Source: Rhodanobacter ginsengisoli (GTDB lineage: Bacteria > Pseudomonadota > Gammaproteobacteria > Xanthomonadales > Rhodanobacteraceae). From it: 64,000 bases of DNA. Location: contig NZ_JBHSNF010000004.1 of the NCBI RefSeq assembly GCF_042657065.1, positions 124,001-188,000 on the forward strand, written 5' to 3'. Below the pieces are notes generated by a model, which was not told the DNA's origin, ran no database searches, and saw nothing but the letters and a program-made list of their open reading frames with translations. Position numbers and translations under genes: made by a program. This document shows positions 59,113 through 64,000 of the stretch, piece by piece. How positions within the stretch are numbered: the first letter of the stretch is position 1; each line of letters starts with the position of its first letter.

Positions 59113-60296
59113 GGCGCACCAGTCCGGTTCGTGGATGTCGACGCGGCGGGCTTCGAGCCGCCGGCGGTCGGCTGCTGCACGCGGGCGGTCAGATAGAAAC
59201 GCTCCTTGCCGGTAGTCGGATCGGGCTGGATGCTGCCCTGGAAGCTGGCATCGGTGATCAGCCGCGAGTCCTTCAGCGCATCGAGCAATTTCGCCGCCTG
59301 CGGGCTTTGCCCCTGGAAACCGATCTGACCCGTGTTGTCGACGCTGAAGCGCTCCAGCCACGCACTGTCCGGCAGGCGCAGGGTGGCCTCCTGCCACAGG
59401 CTGATCATGCTGACGGTGTTCTTCTTGCGCTGGACCAGGAAGCCCGCCGCACCGGCGTTGTCCTGCAGTTGCTGGCGCAACGCGGCCACCTGCTGCGCCT
59501 CGCCGCGCATGCTCTCGACCTCGCTCCGCATCTGGCTCAACGCTGCCTGCCGGTTGTGCAGCCACTCGCCGAGCACCAGCACCAACAGCAACACACACGC
59601 ACCGGCCAGCAGCAGATTCAGGCGCCGCCGTGGATAACTGCGGCGCGGCGCCTGCTCCGGCGGCAGCAGGTTGACCCCGAGCCGTCCATCGGCCATGGCC
59701 AGATCCACCGCATCCACCGAAATGCCCTGCGCGCGCAGGCGGGCCAGCAGCGGATCGAGCGTGACACGCGTCACCACCACCAACTCGACGTTGAGGCGGC
59801 CGCCGGTCGCCGGCTCGGCCAGCTCGCGCACCGCGTAATACACCTGCGCCACATTGAACGGCGTCTGCCGATCGATCTCGAACGCGGCCACCTGCAGCAG
59901 GTTGTCGCGCGCCGCCCGGGGCAACGCCAGCGTTCGCCGCAACACCACGGCGGCCGGCAGCAGCAGCGCCAGGCGCAGGTCCTCGCGATCCACCTTCTGC
60001 AAGGCGGCCACCAGCGCGTCCGGTCGGGCATGCCCTTCGACCGCGGCAGCTTCGACGCCATCGTCCCAATCCGCCAGCAGGTCGCCGTGGCCATTGCGGC
60101 GCAGCGTCCACTGCGCGTCGATGTGCTGCAGCAGATACCAGTCCGCTCCGCTGCCGAACCAGCCGCGCCAGCGCCGCGGCAGCAGATCACGCAGCTCGCC
60201 GCCCCACCAGCCCAGGAATCCCGGCATCGGCGAAGCACGCCAGGCACGGCGCAGGCGATCCATCAGCGGTCGCAGCGACTGCGTTGCCGTACTCAT
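59109..60296 (-). CDS. gspL: Type II secretion protein GspL/XpsL
   Basis: A 395-residue protein with a cytoplasmic actin-like domain (residues about 40-240, including QVAAFEIDRQTPFNVAQVYYAV) that recruits the GspE ATPase, a single transmembrane helix (LLLAGACVLLLVLVLGEWL, about 250) and a PilN-like periplasmic domain. A coiled coil follows the helix. Starts in the ATGA overlap with gspK. Confidence 0.88.
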   Translation of the reverse strand: MSTATQSLRPLMDRLRRAWRASPMPGFLGWWGGELRDLLPRRWRGWFGSGADWYLLQHIDAQWTLRRNGHGDLLADWDDGVEAAAVEGHARPDALVAALQKVDREDLRLALLLPAAVVLRRTLALPRAARDNLLQVAAFEIDRQTPFNVAQVYYAVRELAEPATGGRLNVELVVVTRVTLDPLLARLRAQGISVDAVDLAMADGRLGVNLLPPEQAPRRSYPRRRLNLLLAGACVLLLVLVLGEWLHNRQAALSQMRSEVESMRGEAQQVAALRQQLQDNAGAAGFLVQRKKNTVSMISLWQEATLRLPDSAWLERFSVDNTGQIGFQGQSPQAAKLLDALKDSRLITDASFQGSIQPDPTTGKERFYLTARVQQPTAGGSKPAASTSTNRTGAP

Positions 60297-61165
60297 TCCG
60301 CCTTCCCCTCCTGCCAGCGCAACACCACGTAGGGCTGTGCACCGGCTTGACCTGGTTGCGCACGAATCGTGGCGCGCACCATCGCGCTGGTACCGTCGGC
60401 CAGCGTAGCCTCGGACTGGATACTATGCGTCGTTCCATTGTTGAGAGCCAGACTCGGGTCGTTCGCGTTTTTCAGCCGTGCAGCCTGAATCGCCTGCTGC
60501 TGCTCCGGCGTCATCCCCGGAATCGCCGCCAGCGCCAGCGGTGGCGCGCTGTTCGGATCCGGCGTCTGGTTGCCGGACCAGACCGTGACCACCGGGGCCA
60601 CCTGCCGGTAGATCGCCGGCGTCATGCCAAGCACCATCTGCAGTTCCTCGACGCTGGCAAACGGACCGTGGCGCGGACCGTAATCACGCCCTGCCGCCAG
60701 ATACGCGGCATCGCGTTCGCCCGGCGTGCTGGTCGGATCCGGCGCGCTGCGCCAGTCGATCACGCTGGCTGCCAGCAATTTCGCCTTCGGCACGGGCATT
60801 CCCACCTGCCGGAACAGGCCCAGCAGCACCTCGGGCGTGGCCGTGTTCAGATCCACCTTGCCACCCTCATTGATGGCCGAGACCTTGATGGTGGCGTGGT
60901 CGTACTGGAAGGTATAGACCCGCCCGTCGCCGACCCAGCGGCGGCGGACCTGCGGATCCTGCAATTGGTAGAACGCGCGCATGACGCCCGCCTCGGCCGC
61001 GTAGTGCGCCCGGGTCTCGGCAAACTGGTAACGCGCCTGCAGGCCCTCGGTCCGCGCCAGTGCGGCATAGCCGCCCAGCAGGATTGCCAGCAGCGTGCAC
61101 GCCCACAGCACCAGCAGCAGGGCGACGCCGCGCTGACCGGCGCGCCGTGTCGGTGGCCGCCTCAT
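60293..61165 (-). CDS. gspK: Minor pseudopilin GspK/XpsK
   Basis: A 290-residue minor pseudopilin, larger than the others, as usual for GspK. The prepilin motif is AGQRG|VALLLVLWACTLLAILLGG, lacking the Glu5 found in other pseudopilins, which is normal for the tip subunit GspK. The later part has VDLNTATPEVLLGLF, the helix-hairpin-helix-like insert typical of the family. Start and stop overlap neighbours by ATGA. Confidence 0.88.
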   Translation of the reverse strand: MRRPPTRRAGQRGVALLLVLWACTLLAILLGGYAALARTEGLQARYQFAETRAHYAAEAGVMRAFYQLQDPQVRRRWVGDGRVYTFQYDHATIKVSAINEGGKVDLNTATPEVLLGLFRQVGMPVPKAKLLAASVIDWRSAPDPTSTPGERDAAYLAAGRDYGPRHGPFASVEELQMVLGMTPAIYRQVAPVVTVWSGNQTPDPNSAPPLALAAIPGMTPEQQQAIQAARLKNANDPSLALNNGTTHSIQSEATLADGTSAMVRATIRAQPGQAGAQPYVVLRWQEGKAE

Positions 61166-61830
61166 CGCAGCCCCCCGGGATTCAGGCCCATCCGCGGCGC
61201 ACCCGACGGCACGCTGGCACTGGCCGGGTTGGCCCGCAGCGGCACATCCAGCTGCGGCCAGCCCACGTTGCCATCCGGTTGCAGCCGGATGCTCACCAGC
61301 AGCGGCAGCAACGGCCCTTCGGGCCACGCCTGGGACCACGGCAGCGCCTGCCCCCTGGCATCGACGCCGCGATAATTGAAGCCGCCGCCATGAATGTGGT
61401 CGAGCAGCACCTGCGGATCGCCCAGCGGCCGGAGTGGCCGTCCATCCGGTGGCAGCAGGGCCAGACTCAGTTCCAGCCGCAACTCGCCGTGGCCATCGTC
61501 GACCAGTTGCAACTGCTGCAGCTGCGGCCCCAGTTTGCCCAGGTAGCCGGGCAGCGGCGCGACGTAGCGCATCTCCCGCGCCGAGCCCTCGAAGTAGATC
61601 GGCTCGCCCTGCGCGGTGGTGCCGATCGGCTGGGTCATGCTTTGCGCCAGCTCGCGCCGCAGGAACTGCTGGGCCGAGCGCACCTGATCGAGGCGCTCGA
61701 TCACGGCCGTGCCCGAACGCACGGAGTGGGTGGCGGTGCGGATGCCGGAATACACGCCGACCAGCAGCAGCGCCAGCAACACCAGCGAAGCAAGCACCTC
61801 CAGCAGGGTAAAACCGGCGGCGCGTTTCAT
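61162..61830 (-). CDS. gspJ: Minor pseudopilin GspJ/XpsJ
   Basis: A 222-residue pseudopilin with a short leader, cleavage site MKRAAG|FTLLEVLASLVLLALLLVG and Glu5. The rest is the usual periplasmic beta-rich domain (RREMAQS-like RRELAQSM, LPPDGRPLRPLGDPQVLLDHI). ATG 61830 overlaps the gspI stop by 4 bp. Confidence 0.9.
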   Translation of the reverse strand: MKRAAGFTLLEVLASLVLLALLLVGVYSGIRTATHSVRSGTAVIERLDQVRSAQQFLRRELAQSMTQPIGTTAQGEPIYFEGSAREMRYVAPLPGYLGKLGPQLQQLQLVDDGHGELRLELSLALLPPDGRPLRPLGDPQVLLDHIHGGGFNYRGVDARGQALPWSQAWPEGPLLPLLVSIRLQPDGNVGWPQLDVPLRANPASASVPSGAPRMGLNPGGLR

Positions 61831-62261
61831 CGGCCGGCCTGCGCATTGCCGGGGCCACCCGCACCGAAGGAGGGGCCACCGAGTCGCAGCGTGCGGAAGT
61901 GTGCCGAACGGGGATGTGCGGGTGGCCCCCACAGCACGTCCAGATCCAGCTGGTACAGCTGCAGCGGCGCATCCGGCGTTGTCGTCCCGGCCTGGTTCCA
62001 GGGTGTCACGTCGAGCTTCCAGCGAAACCGCCGGTCGAACCGGCCCGAGCTGCTGCCCGGCCTGACCACCTCGCCCACGAACGCGCTGTCGAGCAGGCTG
62101 CGCGCCCACATCGCCGCCTCGCTGTGTTCGGCGGCGTTGTGGGTCAGGCTGATCGAGGCCCCGGCCACCTTCATCAAGGCGGTGAACGCGATCGCCAGCA
62201 GCATGATCGCGGCGATCACCTCGAGCAGGCTGAAACCCCGCTGCGGCCGGGAGCGGATCAT
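61827..62261 (-). CDS. gspI: Minor pseudopilin GspI/XpsI
   Basis: A 144-residue pseudopilin with the cleavage site MIRSRPQRG|FSLLEVIAAIMLLAIAFTALM and Glu5. The C-terminal part is short and Gly/Pro-rich (GGPSFGAGGPGNAQAGR). ATGA overlaps on both sides. Confidence 0.88.
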   Translation of the reverse strand: MIRSRPQRGFSLLEVIAAIMLLAIAFTALMKVAGASISLTHNAAEHSEAAMWARSLLDSAFVGEVVRPGSSSGRFDRRFRWKLDVTPWNQAGTTTPDAPLQLYQLDLDVLWGPPAHPRSAHFRTLRLGGPSFGAGGPGNAQAGR

Positions 62262-62716
62262 CGCGCCGCCACCGTGTCGACCACGCGCACTTCACCGGTC
62301 AGCCACGACACGTTGACATGCCATTGCCGCTTGCCTCTCTGCAAGGTGATGCGCCCGCCGGTGGAACTGCCGTCGGGGAAAAAGCGGATGCGCCCGGTGT
62401 GGTCGTTCGGCCGGTCCTCTTTCGCGCTGGTGATGCTCACGCGCAGGCCCTTGGGCAGGCGCACGTCCCGCTGCTTTACATTGCGATAGCTGTTGGCACG
62501 GGTGTCCACGTCGAAACTCTGCTCCTGTCCGCGCACGATCGCCTGCGCCCGGGTCGCCCGCAAGGCGCCCGCCAGCTCGCTGCTGGCCGCGCGCACCCGC
62601 GCGCTGGCCAGGCCCTGCGACACCGAGATCGAGACCGCCGCCGCGGCGATGCCGATCAACAGGATCACCGCCAGCATTTCCAGCAGGGTGAAACCATGGG
62701 CGCGCGCGGCTTTCAT
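62258..62716 (-). CDS. gspH: Minor pseudopilin GspH/XpsH
   Basis: A 152-residue pseudopilin with the cleavage site MKAARAHG|FTLLEMLAVILLIGIAAAAVSISV and Glu5. ALRATRAQAIVRGQEQSFDVD and RIRFFPDGSSTGGRITL are the GspH-type blocks. It begins 2 bp after gspG. Confidence 0.9.
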   Translation of the reverse strand: MKAARAHGFTLLEMLAVILLIGIAAAAVSISVSQGLASARVRAASSELAGALRATRAQAIVRGQEQSFDVDTRANSYRNVKQRDVRLPKGLRVSITSAKEDRPNDHTGRIRFFPDGSSTGGRITLQRGKRQWHVNVSWLTGEVRVVDTVAAR

Positions 62717-62718
62717 GC

Positions 62719-63144
62719 TTACTGCCAGTTCCCCACGTCCTTGCTGTAACCGTCCCCGCCCGGCTTGCCGTCCTGGCCATAGAAGATCAGGTCGAAACTG
62801 CCGTGCTGACCCGGATACTGGTAGCCGAACGGGTGACCCCAGGGATCCTTCAGGCCGGATGACTTGGTATACGGGCCCTGCCAGTTCGTCGCATTGGCCG
62901 GCTTCACCAGCAGGTCTTCCAGCTGTTGTGGCGGGGCGCCGTTGTCGAGCGCGTAGTTCTCGATCTTCTGGCTCAGCGTGGTCAGTTGCGCCTTGCCCGC
63001 GCCGTACTTGCCCTTGTCCACGTTCTTGCCGACCTGGGTCACCACCACCGCGCCGATGATGCCGATCAGCACGATCACCGCGAGCATTTCCAGCAGGGTG
63101 AAGCCGCCGTTCGAGCCGATACGTCGTGGTTGCCTGTACTGCAT
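62719..63144 (-). CDS. gspG: Major pseudopilin GspG/XpsG
   Basis: A 141-residue major pseudopilin that builds the secretion pseudopilus. Cleavage site MQYRQPRRIGSNGG|FTLLEMLAVIVLIGIIGAVVV with Glu5; the C-terminal part has LKDPWGHPFGYQYPGQHGSFDLIFYGQDGKPGGDG, the calcium-binding GspG signature. ATG 63144 is chosen, not the longer frame from 63174, because GAGGTGAT, an eight-base match to the anti-Shine-Dalgarno, lies just before it. Confidence 0.93.
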   Translation of the reverse strand: MQYRQPRRIGSNGGFTLLEMLAVIVLIGIIGAVVVTQVGKNVDKGKYGAGKAQLTTLSQKIENYALDNGAPPQQLEDLLVKPANATNWQGPYTKSSGLKDPWGHPFGYQYPGQHGSFDLIFYGQDGKPGGDGYSKDVGNWQ

Positions 63145-63178
63145 CTGGATCACCTCGGGTTTGCGAAAAATCATGGGT

Positions 63179-64000
63179 CTATTGAATGTTGCTGGTCAGG
63201 CTGAGCAGCGGCAGCAGGATCGCGGCCATGATGATCGCCACCATCACCGTCATCACGATGGTCAGCGCCGGCACCAGCGCGGCCAGCAGACGATCGATCG
63301 CGCGCTTGGACTCGAGTTCAAACGTGTCGGCGACTTTCAGCAGCATGGTGTCGAGCTGACCGGCTTCCTCGCCGACCTGCACCATCTGCATCGCCAGGCG
63401 CGGAAACAGTTTCGACTGGCCCAGCGCCAGGCTCAGGCCGGAGCCGCCCTTGACCTGTTCGTGCGCCGTGCTCAGCGCCGTGTCCAGCGCCAGATTGGCG
63501 GTGACCTGGCGCGCGATGGTCAGCGCGCTCAGCAGCGGCACGCCATTCTTCAGCAGCGTGCCGAGCGTGCGCGCGATCCGCGCGGTCTCCACCTTCAGCA
63601 GCAGCGGGCCGACCAGGCGCATCTGCAGCAGTCGGGTATGCCAGGCCAGCCGCAGCGCGGGATCGCGCAGCCGGGCGCGCCAGCCGAACAGGCCGCCACC
63701 GAGCAGCAGCAGGATCAGCCACCACCACGACTGCAGCGTGTTGCCGAGCAGCAGCACCGCCTGGGTGATCCACGGGATCGGTACCTGCATGTCCTCGAAG
63801 ATCGGCACGAACTGCGGCACCACATAGGCCAGCAGCAGGATCAGCGAGCCGAGCACGCCGACCATCAGGAATGCCGGATAGATCAGCGCATTGACGATGC
63901 TGCCGCGCAGGGCCTGCGCCCGCTCCAGGTAATCGGCGAGCCGGCGCAGGGTTTCCTCCAGCGAGCCGCCCGCCTCGCCGGCGCGCACCAGGCTGACATA
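63179..64000 (-). CDS. gspF: Type II secretion inner-membrane platform protein GspF/XpsF, partial
   Basis: The C-terminal 273 residues of GspF; the gene continues beyond the end of the window. Three transmembrane helices are seen (ALIYPAFLMVGVLGSLILLLAYVVPQFVPIF, WWWLILLLLGGGLFGW and ALTIVMTVMVAIIMAAILLPLLSLT), with the second GspF repeat TARIARTLGTLLKNGVPLLSALTIARQV and QVGEEAGQLDTMLLKVADTFE. Upstream of it gspE is expected, by the Xps gene order. Confidence 0.92.
   Translation of the reverse strand, partial: YVSLVRAGEAGGSLEETLRRLADYLERAQALRGSIVNALIYPAFLMVGVLGSLILLLAYVVPQFVPIFEDMQVPIPWITQAVLLLGNTLQSWWWLILLLLGGGLFGWRARLRDPALRLAWHTRLLQMRLVGPLLLKVETARIARTLGTLLKNGVPLLSALTIARQVTANLALDTALSTAHEQVKGGSGLSLALGQSKLFPRLAMQMVQVGEEAGQLDTMLLKVADTFELESKRAIDRLLAALVPALTIVMTVMVAIIMAAILLPLLSLTSNIQ

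Noticed and set aside
1..64000. tRNA, rRNA, CRISPR, IS or phage elements
   Set aside because: I looked for GTTCRANTC-type tRNA arms, regular repeats with spacers, transposase or integrase motifs, and saw none; the REP pair is the only mobile-type sequence.

Overview
The window is high-GC, densely packed DNA of a gammaproteobacterium, most likely the Xanthomonadales/Rhodanobacteraceae (Rhodanobacter- or Dyella-like). The grounds are a type II secretion cluster in Xps order (F-G-H-I-J-K-L-M-N-D), two perfect GTGA-N6-TCAC (Clp/CRP-type) sites in front of secreted-protein genes, a REP pair of the GTGGGAGCGACT type, and overall gene content. No phage, IS element, CRISPR array, tRNA or rRNA was seen. 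Species level cannot be fixed from the sequence alone.

Layout. 1-6 kb: end of an aldehyde dehydrogenase, a YcgL protein, a large membrane-anchored ankyrin protein and a Kef-type K+/H+ antiporter. 6-13 kb: M3 lipoprotein peptidase, a hypothetical protein, bioD, and a redox-sensor-like group (hemerythrin, PNPOx-GAF, PNPOx-like) next to free methionine-R-sulfoxide reductase. 13-17.7 kb: engB, cytochrome c4, two tandem DsbA-like lipoproteins, an EEP-family protein and a small membrane protein. 17.7-29 kb: GH17 glucanase-like protein, Slt transglycosylase, an NDUFA9-like protein, TPR-sulfotransferase, cca, a phosphoglycerol-transferase-like sulfatase and MidA. 29-31 kb: TonB receptor behind a 24-bp palindrome that looks like a Zur box, so probably a zinc (ZnuD-type) receptor. 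31-35 kb: EcsC-like protein and folate genes (folM; folB-mscS-folK operon). 35-40.6 kb: ArsR plus a DUF2867 protein, dbpA, glutamine cyclotransferase and an HI0933-type flavoprotein. 40.6-49.8 kb: an exported-protein region with two paralogous HEYAE-motif secreted proteins, an autotransporter and an M28 peptidase. 49.9-55.3 kb: a CHASE-PAS-GGDEF-EAL protein and HrpB. 55.4-64 kb: the xps/gsp type II secretion operon, leaving the window inside gspF.

How the genes may fit together. The two HEYAE paralogs keep a whole transcription unit in common: Clp-like site, TTGACG -35 placed 28.5 bp from the site centre, a leader of about 240 nt, an identical start region and a near-identical terminator. They carry even numbers of cysteines. 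This suggests disulfide-bonded extracellular proteins that would be folded by Dsb enzymes, exported by the Xps system encoded nearby, and controlled by a Clp-type regulator, which in Xanthomonas responds to cyclic di-GMP. The link is inference, but every part is visible in this window.
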